From Luteibacter sp. 9135 (GTDB lineage: Bacteria; Pseudomonadota; Gammaproteobacteria; Xanthomonadales; Rhodanobacteraceae), in NCBI RefSeq assembly GCF_000745005.1, contig NZ_JQNB01000001.1:3713501-3777500 (forward strand): a DNA stretch of 64,000 nucleotides, read 5' to 3'. This document shows, one piece after another, positions 11,015 to 19,673 of the stretch. Each line of letters begins with the position of its first letter. Position 1 is the stretch's first letter. The notes under the pieces are model-generated. The model searched no databases and had not been told where the DNA came from. It saw nothing but the letters and a program-made list of their open reading frames with translations. The translations under genes were made by a program, and so were the position numbers.

Positions 11015-11548
11015 ATGCGAAATACGTCGACGATGGCATGCGCACTGGCCATGGCATGCACAACCGCCATGGCATCGGCGAGCACCCATGCCGTCATCAC
11101 CAGCGCGGGCAGCCGCGAAAACATCACGCATCTCGCCCCGGGCCTGCGCAGTGGCAGCATGCCGGGAGGTGCGAACGCGGCCCGATGGCTCGATGTCACG
11201 GCGATGGTCTTCCAGGCCGATGGCACGACACCCGCGCCCGGCGTGTCCGTCACTTTCGAGGCCTTCGATGGCGATGGGCGCTCCGAACGCAGGACCGCAC
11301 TGGCCACGACCGTAGCCGTTGCCGATTCCCAGGGTATGGCGAGAGCTCGCCTCGATATCGGAGTCTGCCGGGGTCCAGGAATCGTAGGCCCCGTGACGGC
11401 CCGTCGCCCGTCGAACCGACCGGAATGGTGGTCGATCACCTATGTTCCAGGAGCCGTCGTAAGGGCGAGCACCTCGCCCGACACAAGGGTGCGTGAGGCC
11501 AACTTTCAACATGTGTGTCGTGAGCAGTATCTCGGAGTACGTCCATGA
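11015..11548 (+). CDS. Hypothetical secreted protein, possible Ig-like (Big-1-type) fold
   Basis: Not recognised. 177 residues. The N-terminus (about 1-22, MACALAMACTTAMASA) looks like a signal peptide. Residues 60-120 contain DVTAMVFQADGTTPAPGVSV followed by TFEAFDGDGRSE, the spacing and small-residue pattern of invasin-type Ig repeats; this is an inference from pattern only. Two cysteines near the C-terminus could pair. The stop overlaps an in-frame ATG of the next gene by ATGA, so the two may be coupled. Codon usage is less GC-biased at third positions than in neighbours, suggesting transfer or relaxed constraint. It is divergent from the GH92 gene across about 240 bp. Confidence 0.6.
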   Translation: MRNTSTMACALAMACTTAMASASTHAVITSAGSRENITHLAPGLRSGSMPGGANAARWLDVTAMVFQADGTTPAPGVSVTFEAFDGDGRSERRTALATTVAVADSQGMARARLDIGVCRGPGIVGPVTARRPSNRPEWWSITYVPGAVVRASTSPDTRVREANFQHVCREQYLGVRP

Positions 11549-11697
11549 CCATGCCTGCTTCGCTCGATTCGCTTCGGTACATCGCACCCATCACCCCCTC
11601 TCCGCCAATCAGCCCATCGCGTACACATGATTGCTCAAAGGAATGCTTGGACTCACTCAGCACGCCGATCGACTCGACGCGCACGATGGAGACCGCA

Positions 11698-12279
11698 ATG
11701 GCCAACATAAAGGCCGTGCAGGACCGCTTCGTCGACTTCGTCAACACGCTGCGACCCAGGCTGCAAAGCATGCAGATGCTCAGGCCCGGTCTGATGGAAA
11801 CGCCTTTCGACGCGATCTACGACAACGGACGGCTCAAGGTCGTGGACACTGACATGACGCATGAAGAAAAAGCATGGGTAGAGGATCAGCTCAATATCGA
11901 CGGCGTGTTACCCCGGCTGGCGGATGCTTTCAATCGACAGGTTGTCCGGACCTACGATGAAGACACCGGCGCCTGGGACGAGAACGGTATTTTCCACGGG
12001 CACGTACCGCTCAATGGCGATGCCGTCAACGAGAGCATCAGCTACCTGGGGCTGGATCGCACGGTCAATGCATCCGTCAAGCTGATTTCCCTGTGCAACG
12101 ATGTACGCGACTACAAGCTGCCTTGGTATCTGAACGAATCGGACCGTGACGCCATGGGTGGGCATCTGGTGCAGAAATACCTGGATGGTGAACTGTCGCG
12201 CTATGTGAAACGTCCCGACGGCACCATTGAGCTGCAAACCGAACGGGGTTCGTTTCAGCACCAGGGTCTGTGGATATGA
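11698..12279 (+). CDS. Hypothetical protein
   Basis: Not recognised. From the ATG at 11698 it has 193 residues, acidic and soluble, with no signal peptide or membrane segment, ending ERGSFQHQGLWI. This start is preferred because GGAG lies six bases upstream. The frame is open back to an ATG at 11545 (244 residues) that overlaps the preceding gene's stop, but the extra 51 residues are Ser/Pro/Thr-rich and look non-coding in codon use. Base composition is lower in GC than the flanking genes. Together with the preceding gene it forms a two-gene insert between a GH92 enzyme and comEC. No motif for a toxin, immunity protein or enzyme was seen. Confidence 0.6.
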   Translation: MANIKAVQDRFVDFVNTLRPRLQSMQMLRPGLMETPFDAIYDNGRLKVVDTDMTHEEKAWVEDQLNIDGVLPRLADAFNRQVVRTYDEDTGAWDENGIFHGHVPLNGDAVNESISYLGLDRTVNASVKLISLCNDVRDYKLPWYLNESDRDAMGGHLVQKYLDGELSRYVKRPDGTIELQTERGSFQHQGLWI

Positions 12280-12356
12280 GCCGAATAGTGATCCCACCCC
12301 AGGTCAAGCTTGGCGCTTACCGACCAAAGAATCTCGTCATCTGAACCCGTGATTCT

Positions 12357-12386
12357 AACGCCGCTATTCCCGCCAGTAGCGGCGTT
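12357..12386. terminator. Hairpin between convergent genes, possible terminator
   Basis: Perfect 10-bp inverted repeat AACGCCGCTA/TAGCGGCGTT with a 10-nt loop, spanning the comEC stop codon at 12364-12366. No T tract follows on either strand, so it is only a weak candidate bidirectional terminator. Confidence 0.35.
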
Positions 12387-14727
12387 CGCCCAGTCGCCAT
12401 TCGCGGGCCACCCTCGGCCCGCCGCGCAGCGGAAAATCGATACGCACCGCCCCGCTACCCGCCGTCACCAGCATCCGCGCACCCGCCGCTTCGAAACGAC
12501 GCACCACCGTCGGGTGCGGATGCCCGAACCGGTTGCGGTAACCCGCGGAGGCCACGGCGAGAACGGGCTCGACGGCAGCCAGCCAACCTGCACCCGACGA
12601 GTGACGGCTGCCGTGGTGGGCCACGGTGCTCACCGTGGGCAGCTCGGATAACCATGCATCCTCGTCCACGCGGCGCTCGGCGCGTTCGCTGATGTCGCCG
12701 GTCAGCAGGAAGCGGCCGCCTGCGCCTTCGATCGAGAGGACGCACGAGCGGTCGTTGCCAGGGGTCTTTCCCGAACGCTCGCGCGGCACGTCGATGAAGC
12801 GGAACACCACGCCGTCCCACGACCACGAGGTTTGCGCCGTGCAGCGCTGTGCCGGGAAGGCAAGGCGGCTTGGCTCACCCGACAGGCGCAGGGCCTGCGG
12901 ATAACGTGCCGCGATCGACGAGGCACCGCCGGCATGGTCACGGTCGCCGTGGCTGACGACCAGCATATCCACGGGGCCCAGCCCCAGTGCCGTGATGGAC
13001 GGCAACACGACGCCCGCGCCAGCGTCGCGGCCGCCCGCATACGCCGGTCCGGTGTCGTACACCAGCGTGTGCGAGCGCGTGCGCACCAGCACCGCCAGGC
13101 CCTGCCCCACGTCCAGTACCCAGGCGTGAAAGGCACCGTGCGTCGGGACTGCCTTCGGCGGCATCAGCAGCGGCAGGCAGAGCAGACTTCCATAGCCACG
13201 CAGTGGCACGCCGCGCGGCAGGAAAAGCCAGGCCGCACCGAAGGTGGCGAGCACGACGGGAACCAGACCCGCTTCCGCCACGCCCAGTCGCGCGGCCGGC
13301 CACGCCGCGACCAGGGCAAGTCCCCGCCACAAGACGTCGAGCAGTCCGCTTGCAGCCGCCAGCAAGGGCGTGGCAAGTACCGGCCATGGCAGCAGCGCAC
13401 TGCCGGCCAGGCACAGCGGCACCACAAGGAAGCTCACCAGCGGCGCCGCCACCAGGTTCGCGACGAAACCGGCAAGCGAGGCACTGCCGAACCACCACAG
13501 GGACATCGGCAGGAGAAGGAGACTCATGGCCGCCTGTGCGCGCAGCAGCTCGCCGAGCCAGCCGCGCCAGCCCTCGGCGCGCGGCGCGACGCATGCCATC
13601 AGGAAACCGACGCCGGCGAAGGACAGCCAGAAGCCTGCGGAGAGCACCGAAAGCGGCGACGCGACCAGCACGGCGACCAGGGCAAGGGCGAGCATGGTCA
13701 CGCCGTGGACGCCACGACGCAGGCAATGGGCAGCGGCCATGACGGCAATCATCAGCAGGGTGCGCACCGTCGGCAGGCCCATGCCCGCCAGCAGGCCATA
13801 GCCCGTGGCGACAAGCAGGCCGGCGATGGACTGGACCACCGGCCGGGGAAGCCGTAGCGCCAGCCAGGGGAACCCGGCGTAGATCAGGCGCACGAGCAGC
13901 ACGCCACCACTGGCCGCAACGCCCACATGGAACCCCGAGATCGCGATGAGGTGGGACACGCCCGTGGCGCGTGCGATGTCACAGTCGGCGGCATCGAGCC
14001 CACGCGTGTCGCCCACGGACAAGGCCTTGATCACGCGGGCGCGGCGCGCCCCCAGTTGACGGTCCAGCGCGTCGGCCATGGCGGAACGCCATCCATCGAC
14101 GCATGCGCCGCCGGATATCTTGAGGTTGTCCCGCGATGGACGGACGTAGCCGGTCGCCACGATGCCCCGTTGTAAGGCCACACGCTCGGCGTCGCTGCCG
14201 CCAGGGTTGATGGACCCGCGAGGACGGCGCAGGCGAACCCGCAACCGCCAGCGCTCGCACGATCGCGGCGGGGATGCCGACCGGTACCACGTCAGCCGCA
14301 CCCGGCCCCGCAGCAGGACAGCGTCGTCATCGACATCGTCCGGCACGAAGATAAAACTCGTGTCGGCATCGACGCGCCGGGGCAGATCGACGACGCGGCC
14401 CACCAGGGTGACGTCCTCCCCTTCGCTCTCGCGCGGCAACCGCTCGATGACACCACGCGCTCCGTGCAGCGCGGCCCATGCGGCAAATATCGCCACGGTG
14501 ACGGCATGCCGAGCGACATCGTTTCGCACGCGCATGAGCACCACGAGCAGCACCATGACGACGGCGAGACACAGCGACGATGACGGCAGCCACGGTGCGG
14601 CTTGTACCAGCGTGCAGCCGAGCAGCGCGGCTATGGCCAGGGTAACCAGGGAAAAACGGGGATACCGAGACAAGGCGGCCAGTCGATACGAGTCAGCCTG
14701 CAGCCTAGGCGTCCATTCGAAAGACAT
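12364..14727 (-). CDS. comEC: DNA internalization-related competence protein ComEC/Rec2
   Basis: Polytopic inner-membrane channel that brings single-stranded DNA into the cytoplasm during natural transformation. Order of domains in 787 residues: N-terminal hydrophobic segments and DUF4131 region (about 1-210), the ComEC/Rec2 'Competence' membrane domain (about 215-500, starting GVSHLIAISGFHVGVAA, the family signature), and a C-terminal metallo-beta-lactamase-like domain with HGDRDHAGGAS and AHHGSRHSSGAGW, whose histidines and aspartates are the metal ligands. All parts appear intact. It implies potential competence, but no type IV pilus or other com genes are in the window. Confidence 0.95.
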   Translation of the reverse strand: MSFEWTPRLQADSYRLAALSRYPRFSLVTLAIAALLGCTLVQAAPWLPSSSLCLAVVMVLLVVLMRVRNDVARHAVTVAIFAAWAALHGARGVIERLPRESEGEDVTLVGRVVDLPRRVDADTSFIFVPDDVDDDAVLLRGRVRLTWYRSASPPRSCERWRLRVRLRRPRGSINPGGSDAERVALQRGIVATGYVRPSRDNLKISGGACVDGWRSAMADALDRQLGARRARVIKALSVGDTRGLDAADCDIARATGVSHLIAISGFHVGVAASGGVLLVRLIYAGFPWLALRLPRPVVQSIAGLLVATGYGLLAGMGLPTVRTLLMIAVMAAAHCLRRGVHGVTMLALALVAVLVASPLSVLSAGFWLSFAGVGFLMACVAPRAEGWRGWLGELLRAQAAMSLLLLPMSLWWFGSASLAGFVANLVAAPLVSFLVVPLCLAGSALLPWPVLATPLLAAASGLLDVLWRGLALVAAWPAARLGVAEAGLVPVVLATFGAAWLFLPRGVPLRGYGSLLCLPLLMPPKAVPTHGAFHAWVLDVGQGLAVLVRTRSHTLVYDTGPAYAGGRDAGAGVVLPSITALGLGPVDMLVVSHGDRDHAGGASSIAARYPQALRLSGEPSRLAFPAQRCTAQTSWSWDGVVFRFIDVPRERSGKTPGNDRSCVLSIEGAGGRFLLTGDISERAERRVDEDAWLSELPTVSTVAHHGSRHSSGAGWLAAVEPVLAVASAGYRNRFGHPHPTVVRRFEAAGARMLVTAGSGAVRIDFPLRGGPRVAREWRLGERRYWRE

Positions 14728-14764
14728 GGCCCACGATCTTCTGTGGGCTTTCGCTGCAAAAACA

Positions 14765-15532
14765 TCAGCGCTGCGCGTGATCGCGCATGTATCGCGGGAG
14801 GCTGGCCTTCATCATGTGAGTGCCGACCTGAGTGATGCGTGCCTTGCGGCAGCCCGACGTTGCGGACGGCCTAACGCGAGTCGTGGTCGCGATCGATGCG
14901 GCGTGGCCCGTTCGTGTCCCGTCGGTTCTGCGACGGTCGCGCGTCGGGGTTGCCGTTGCTCGGGCGGTTACCTGGCCCCTGGCCGTTGGGGTCGCGGGAC
15001 GGACGACCGCCTTGCCAACCACCGGGACGGTCACCGCCAGGGCGACCGCCCTGCGAGCCACCGGGGTGATCGCCGCCGGGACGCCCCCTTGCCAGCCACC
15101 AGGGCGGTCGCCGCCGGGGCGGCCACCCTGCCAGCCACCGGGACGATCGCCACCCGGACGATCATGATCCGGTCGATGCCCCTGCCAGCCGCCCGGACGG
15201 TCGCCGGGCGGTCCGCCGTGACCCGGGGGCGGGCCTCGGTGGCCCGACCGATCCCAGTAATTGCCATCGCGTCCGCGGTAGTAACGGCGACCGCCGTAGT
15301 CGTACCAGACGGCGCCGACGGTTACACCGGAGTAACAGCAGCCGGGACCGTAGCCGTAGCCATTGTCGTAGTAGCCGTAGCCCGGATCGACGATCGTGGT
15401 CGTTGTTTCCTGTCCGTAGTAGGCATCGCCACCCGTTCCACTACGCACGTAACCGTAGCCAGGGTCGTAGTAGCAGCCGGCAAGCGGCGCACAGATGACC
15501 AGGGCAAGTACGGTGGCTCGCACGGTTCGCAT
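14765..15532 (-). CDS. Gly/Arg/Trp-repeat lipoprotein with a frameshifted C-terminus
   Basis: As read, 255 residues. Residues 1-20 are a lipoprotein signal (VICAPLAGC, lipobox LAGC), then a Tyr/Gly-rich stretch with several DPGYGY units, YRGRDGNYWDR, and repeats of GDRPGGWQGG. After the last in-frame GGWQGG the sequence becomes VPAAITPVARRAVALA..., unlike the rest. Adding one C to the C5 tract at 15084-15088 restores the repeat (GGRPGGDHPGGSQGG, then GDRPGGWQGG) and a basic, Asn/Arg-rich tail ending at a stop at 14871, giving about 220 residues. So the protein is either phase-variable, recently broken, or affected by a base-call error. The intact protein would be a small glycine-rich lipoprotein of unknown role. 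Confidence 0.7.
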   Translation of the reverse strand: MRTVRATVLALVICAPLAGCYYDPGYGYVRSGTGGDAYYGQETTTTIVDPGYGYYDNGYGYGPGCCYSGVTVGAVWYDYGGRRYYRGRDGNYWDRSGHRGPPPGHGGPPGDRPGGWQGHRPDHDRPGGDRPGGWQGGRPGGDRPGGWQGGVPAAITPVARRAVALAVTVPVVGKAVVRPATPTARGQVTARATATPTRDRRRTDGTRTGHAASIATTTRVRPSATSGCRKARITQVGTHMMKASLPRYMRDHAQR

Positions 15533-15590
15533 GGCACTTCCCCTCGGTCATCGACGATACCGACACTGCACCCTTGCGATTGAACGGCGA

Positions 15591-15624
15591 GAAAACACGA
15601 AGGGCCGCACATGGCGACCCTTCG
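15591..15624 (-). terminator. Rho-independent terminator of the histone-like gene
   Basis: On the minus strand, stem CGAAGGGTCGC/GCGGCCCTTCG (15614-15624 with 15598-15608, one G-U pair) with a 5-nt loop, followed by GTTTTC. It lies 20 bp past the stop of the Lys/Ala-rich gene. Confidence 0.75.
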
Positions 15625-15643
15625 GCTTCATTCAGACGGGGTG

Positions 15644-16924
15644 TCAGTCCTTGCTTTTCTGCTGATCGCCACGCTCGTGAGCGGTGCTGGCATGGGTCGC
15701 CTCGGGCGAGGGCGCCGTTGATGCCTGGCCATTGTCGCCCGACGAAGGGGACGACGTCGTGCCATGTCCCGCATCACCCGTCGGCCACGTCGGCGCTTGC
15801 CGGTCGCGTTCGCGCTTGGCGTCCAGCAGGGCCTGGATGTGCGCAACGGCTTCCTCCTGGCTGATGTGCTGCACCGGCTCGTGGTCGGTCGCGGCAGAGG
15901 CAGGCTTCGACACCGTCGGCTCCGGCTTATTGGCCACCGGGCCCGGTTTCGACACGGCCGGACCCGGCTTGGCAACGACGGCGCGAGGCTTCGCAGCCAC
16001 CGGTGCCGGCTGACGTGCCACCTTCGTTTCGGACGCACGCTGCACGGGCTTGTGCTCGACCACGTGCGCCGCGGCGGAACGGTCTGTGACGTCGGTGCGT
16101 GCCGGGGTCTTCGCAGCGGGGACGTTCCGGCTCGGCGGGGGCGTTGCCGTCGTCTTGCGGCTGACCGTGGACGTCGTCGTGGACTTCGTCGGCGCAGTCT
16201 TCGCGGGCGAGGCCTGCTTCGATGCCGTATGGGTGGTCGTGCCCCTGCCTGTCGTCGTGCTGGCAACGGGTCTTGCCACCGTCGTCTTCCGACCGGCCGG
16301 CTTGCGCTCCGGCGCCTTACTGGCGGCCGTTTTCCTGGCGACGCCCCGCGTGGCGACGGTTTTCGTCACGGCGGTTTTCTTTGTAGCGGTTTTCTTCGTT
16401 GCCGTTTTCTTCGTGGCGACCTTTCCGGCAGCACCCTTCCTGGCGGCAACCTTCGTCGCGGGTACCTTCCGTGAAGCAGCCTTCTTCGCGGCTGTTTTCT
16501 TCACGGCCGCCTTTTTCACCGCTGTCTTCTTGACAGCCGTCTTCTTCGCGGCTGTCTTCTTCACAGCCGCCTTTTTCACGGGCGCTTTCTTGACGGCGGC
16601 TTTCTTGACGGCTGTCTTCTTGACAACGGCTTTCCTGGAAGCCGTCTTCGTCACCGCGGGCTTCGTCGCCGCCGTCTTCCTCGTGGCGCTTTTTGTCCCC
16701 GCGGCCTTCTTCACGGCGGCCTTCTTCGCCGAAGCCTTACGGGCCGTGGACTTGCCGGTCGATCGGGCGGGGGCGGCCTTCCTGGAAGCCGGCCGCGTGG
16801 CGGCGGTGCGTGGGTTCTTTCCGGTAGCGGCGCCAGCACCGGCCTTCCTGACCGCGGTTTTCTTCGCTGCCGTCTTTTTCTTGGCCGCGGATGTCTTCGC
16901 AGCGGACTTTCGAATCGTAGCCAT
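15644..16924 (-). CDS. Histone H1-like, lysine/alanine-rich DNA-binding protein
   Basis: 426 residues, almost wholly low complexity. Residues 1-230 are (A/V)KK-type repeats such as KKTAVKKAAVKK, similar to the C-terminal tail of eukaryotic histone H1 and to AlgP or Chlamydia Hc2-type bacterial proteins. Residues 230-340 are Thr/Ala/Pro-rich. Then come short repeats of KPGP(A/V)-type, and a less repetitive acidic segment near EEAVAHIQALLDAKRERD. Likely a nucleoid-associated DNA compaction protein. It starts at ATG 16924 and is followed by a good terminator. Repeat number is likely to vary among strains. Function is inferred from composition. Confidence 0.8.
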   Translation of the reverse strand: MATIRKSAAKTSAAKKKTAAKKTAVRKAGAGAATGKNPRTAATRPASRKAAPARSTGKSTARKASAKKAAVKKAAGTKSATRKTAATKPAVTKTASRKAVVKKTAVKKAAVKKAPVKKAAVKKTAAKKTAVKKTAVKKAAVKKTAAKKAASRKVPATKVAARKGAAGKVATKKTATKKTATKKTAVTKTVATRGVARKTAASKAPERKPAGRKTTVARPVASTTTGRGTTTHTASKQASPAKTAPTKSTTTSTVSRKTTATPPPSRNVPAAKTPARTDVTDRSAAAHVVEHKPVQRASETKVARQPAPVAAKPRAVVAKPGPAVSKPGPVANKPEPTVSKPASAATDHEPVQHISQEEAVAHIQALLDAKRERDRQAPTWPTGDAGHGTTSSPSSGDNGQASTAPSPEATHASTAHERGDQQKSKD

Positions 16925-17091
16925 GCGTTCATTCCTCGTGCGGTAGAAGCCGACGCGAACTACCCCACCGGGGAGACCCGCGTACGTGCCGGACGACTGG
17001 AAGGAGAAAACTGTTCGTCGCGGACAACTGCATGATGTAACAGCTGTCGGCCGAAGTCACATCGCGGCGCGGGAAGAATTCAGGTTCGCAC

Positions 17092-17697
17092 TCAGAAGAA
17101 GCGCGGATTCATCAGGGCCTGGAGAAAGTACGGCAGGATGCGCGGCTCCAGCGCCACGGTGAAGATGACGCCGTAGGCCGCTCCCCACAGGTGGGCGCTG
17201 TGGTTGACGTTGTCGCCGCCACGCTTGTCCATGTAGACCGAATAGGCCACGAAAAGCACGGCGTACAGGATCGCCGGCATGGGCACCACGAATACGATGA
17301 TCCGTGCCCAGGGCTGGACCAGGATGAAGGCGAACAGGATCGCCGACACCGCGCCCGAGGCACCGAGGCTGCGGTAACCGGCGTTGCGCCGGTTGGCGAT
17401 ATACGACGGCAGGATCGAGAAGATCAGCGCGCCGATGTAGAAGGTGACAAAGCCCAGCGGGCCCATCTCCTGGGTGAACAGCTGTTCCATGCCACGCCCG
17501 ACGAAGTACAGCGAGAACATGTTGAAGAACAGGTGGCCCATGTCCCCATGGACCAGGCCGTAGGTCACCAGCCGGTAGTACTCGCGGCTGCGCGACAGGG
17601 CCGGCGGCCAGAGGATGAGATCGTCCAGCAGGCGCTGGTTACGGAAGGCGACGATCGAGACCACACAGGTCACGAGGATGATGAGCAGCGTGATCAT
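17092..17697 (-). CDS. Rhomboid family intramembrane serine protease
   Basis: Inner-membrane protease of 201 residues with about six transmembrane helices and no extra domains. The rhomboid marks are GHLFFNMFSLYFVGRGMEQL in helix 2, the catalytic serine in GASGAVSAILFAF (about residue 115), and the catalytic histidine in helix 6 (NHSAHLWGAAYG, about residue 170). It cleaves membrane-embedded substrates; which ones is unknown. It is divergent from the phzF-like gene, with about 137 bp between starts. Confidence 0.92.
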   Translation of the reverse strand: MITLLIILVTCVVSIVAFRNQRLLDDLILWPPALSRSREYYRLVTYGLVHGDMGHLFFNMFSLYFVGRGMEQLFTQEMGPLGFVTFYIGALIFSILPSYIANRRNAGYRSLGASGAVSAILFAFILVQPWARIIVFVVPMPAILYAVLFVAYSVYMDKRGGDNVNHSAHLWGAAYGVIFTVALEPRILPYFLQALMNPRFF

Positions 17698-17834
17698 GCG
17701 GGGTACCGCGTCCTTCGTCAGGTCGAACCAGCGCGCATCTTGGCGCGTGCCGACGCCGATGTCGAATCGTACCCCGCCCCGTCGTCGCTCTGGCCGGTAT
17801 CATGCAGGCCTTCCCCGCCGCTCCGGTTCCACCC

Positions 17835-18710
17835 ATGCCCTCGATTCGCTACAAGCAGCTGGATGTCTTCGCCGCCCGCCGTGGCGGTGGTAATCCCCTC
17901 GGTGTCGTCGTCGACGCACAGGACTGGTCCGACGCGGCGATGCAGCGCTTCGCCCACTGGACCAACCTCGTCGAGACCACCTTCCTGCTACCCGCTCGCG
18001 CGGCCGGGGCCGACTACCGGGCGCGTATCTTCACGCCCACGAAGGAAATCCCCTTCGCCGGACATCCGACGATCGGCAGCGCCCACGCCGCCCTCGATGC
18101 CGGGCTGGTGACGCCGGATGCCGCCGGAGTGATCTGGCAGGAATGCGGAGCGGGCGTCCTGCCCATCCGCGTCGAGGGCCAGGGCGCGGGTCGCGAACTG
18201 TTCGTGCAGTCGCCCAAGGCACGCATCGTGGGCGATGCCTCGCACGGCGGCGAAGCCCTCTCCAGCGTGCTCTACGGCATACAGCCGGGCGCACTGCCGC
18301 CAGCGTGTGTCGAAGGCGGCCGCCGCTGGTGGGTCGCCGAGTTCGCCGACGAGACGGCGCTGCGCGCCTGGCGCCCCGACCACGCGGCCATCCGGGCGCT
18401 GGCCCTGGCCACGGACACGCTCGGGTTGTGCGTCTTCGCCCGATCGACCGAAGGACTGGCGGTGCGTGCCTTTCCCGCCGGCGTGGGCATCGTGGAAGAC
18501 CCCGCCTCCGGCGCCGCCAACGGGTTGATTGCGGCCTACGTGGCGGAACGCGACCGGACCGGCCAGCTCGCCCGGGGCTATATCGTGAGCCAGGGTCGGG
18601 AGATCGGCCACGACGCCCGCCTCATCATCCGCATCGACGGGGAGGCCATCTGGGTCGGCGGGCGCACGAACACCATCATCGACGGTCACGTGGACTGGAC
18701 GGACGCCTGA
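17835..18710 (+). CDS. PhzF family isomerase/epimerase-like protein
   Basis: Cytosolic two-domain protein of the diaminopimelate-epimerase-like PhzF fold, 291 residues. It opens [21 protein letters not shown]. The segment [19 protein letters not shown] carries the conserved catalytic glutamate and GHP loop. [15 protein letters not shown] in the C-terminal domain is the second family signature. No phenazine genes are nearby, so a role in phenazine synthesis is not implied; most such paralogues have unknown substrates. The start at 17835 aligns with the family N-terminus; an in-frame ATG at 17802 would add 11 residues. The yaiI-like gene begins two bases after its stop, so the two are probably co-transcribed. 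Confidence 0.85.
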   Translation: MPSIRYKQLDVFAARRGGGNPLGVVVDAQDWSDAAMQRFAHWTNLVETTFLLPARAAGADYRARIFTPTKEIPFAGHPTIGSAHAALDAGLVTPDAAGVIWQECGAGVLPIRVEGQGAGRELFVQSPKARIVGDASHGGEALSSVLYGIQPGALPPACVEGGRRWWVAEFADETALRAWRPDHAAIRALALATDTLGLCVFARSTEGLAVRAFPAGVGIVEDPASGAANGLIAAYVAERDRTGQLARGYIVSQGREIGHDARLIIRIDGEAIWVGGRTNTIIDGHVDWTDA

Positions 18711-18712
18711 TC

Positions 18713-19165
18713 GTGCAGATCTGGGTCGATGCCGACGCCTGCCCCAATGTCATCAAGGACATCCTGTTCCGGGCGGCCGAACGCGAAAAAGTGATGGTGA
18801 CCCTGGTTGCCAACCAGTGGATCCACACGCCACCGTCGAAGTTCGTCCAGTCTATCCAGGTGCCCGGCGGCTTCGATGTCGCCGACGACGAGATCGTCCG
18901 CCGCGTCCAGCCGGGCGATCTGGTCGTGACGCAGGACATTCCGCTGGCGGCCTTCGCCATCGAGAAGGATGCCCTTGCGCTGCACCCGCGTGGCGAGATG
19001 TTCACCCGCGACACCATCGCGGCACGGCTCTCCATGCGGAACTTCATGGAGGAACTGCGCGGCGCGGGGGTGAACACCGGCGGGCCGGCAGCCATGCATC
19101 CGCGCGACCGGCAGAACTTCGCCAATGAGCTGGATACATGGCTTGCCCGGCGGGGGAAGGGCTAG
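18713..19165 (+). CDS. YaiI/YqxD (DUF188) family protein
   Basis: 150 residues, beginning with GTG two bases after the preceding stop. Family marks are [22 protein letters not shown] at the start, [21 protein letters not shown] in the middle and the end block near [15 protein letters not shown]. The fold is PIN/NYN nuclease-like with aspartates of the DADACP motif, but no activity is established for the family. The GTG start is supported because residue 4 onward aligns with E. coli YaiI and no upstream ATG fits. A cluster of REP-like palindromes follows within ten bases. Confidence 0.9.
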   Translation: MQIWVDADACPNVIKDILFRAAEREKVMVTLVANQWIHTPPSKFVQSIQVPGGFDVADDEIVRRVQPGDLVVTQDIPLAAFAIEKDALALHPRGEMFTRDTIAARLSMRNFMEELRGAGVNTGGPAAMHPRDRQNFANELDTWLARRGKG

Positions 19166-19174
19166 AGGCCTGGA

Positions 19175-19256
19175 TCGCGCACAAGCGTGCGCTCCTACGG
19201 GACGTCTGGTTTCGCGCACATCGTGCGCTCCTACGGGATGCCTGATTCGCTTCTAC
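19175..19256. repeat. REP-like palindrome cluster (two full copies, one decayed)
   Basis: Copies at 19175-19198 and 19212-19234 on the minus orientation (each reads TCGCGCAC...GTGCGCTCCTAC), spaced about 37 bp, and a decayed third copy (TTCGCTTCTAC) at 19246-19256. They fill the gap between convergent genes; the decayed copy supplies the stop codon (19253-19255) of the small gene that follows. Confidence 0.75.
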
Positions 19257-19534
19257 GGGAGCTTTTGGAGAATCGCGCTGACCGTCTCGCTGGAGAAATG
19301 GAGTTCCTTCAGGGCTTCTTCCAGCGAGTCGCGGGAGTTGGCCTCACTCTCCACCTGCTCGCCGGGGCTGGCGGGCGACACGTGCACGTAGCGTTCGCCA
19401 TCCTGGTACGCCGTGCCTTCATCTTTGAAGTTCTGCGTCGTCAGGACCTTGTACGTATGGTCGTTGGATTCCTTGACCGAGACCGAGCGGCCTTCGTGAT
19501 CGCCTTCGTAAACCGTTTTCCAGGTTGCCGACAT
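19253..19534 (-). CDS. Small hypothetical cytosolic protein
   Basis: Not recognised. 93 residues from ATG 19534: begins SATWKTVYEGDHEGRSVSVK and ends AILQKLP; acidic, no signal peptide or membrane span. It looks like a small two-part protein with a beta-rich N-terminal half (SVSVKESNDHTYKVLTTQNF) and a helical C-terminal half (RDSLEEALKELHFSSETVSA). The frame is open upstream to 19948, but that part is antisense to the dehydrogenase gene, so the ATG at 19534 is preferred. Its TAG stop lies inside a decayed REP-like unit, which may have set the C-terminus. Confidence 0.65.
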   Translation of the reverse strand: MSATWKTVYEGDHEGRSVSVKESNDHTYKVLTTQNFKDEGTAYQDGERYVHVSPASPGEQVESEANSRDSLEEALKELHFSSETVSAILQKLP

Positions 19535-19673
19535 GAGTTCGTTCCCAGGACTGCACAACAGCGTGCGGTAGACATTGTGGCGAACCGACCGGACTGGAGA
19601 GTGTGAAGGCGCCCTTCCCCGGCGCCTGCCGTTCCATGTCTGACCAGCCAGCCGCCACTTGCCGGGTCGCCGC

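Noticed and set aside
14960..15220. Repeated DNA units that could suggest a CRISPR array
   Set aside because: Repeats are in frame and encode GDRPGGWQGG-type units of a protein; no unique spacers of even length.
16360..16720. Tandem DNA repeats in the Lys/Ala-rich gene
   Set aside because: They are codons of KKTAVKK-type repeats in a histone-like protein, not an independent repeat element.
17835..18710. Phenazine biosynthesis locus
   Set aside because: Only the PhzF-like gene is present; this family is widespread without phenazine synthesis.
19175..19256. REP-like units as a short CRISPR or integron att array
   Set aside because: Units are palindromic, spacing varies, no cas or integrase genes are near, and single units occur elsewhere.
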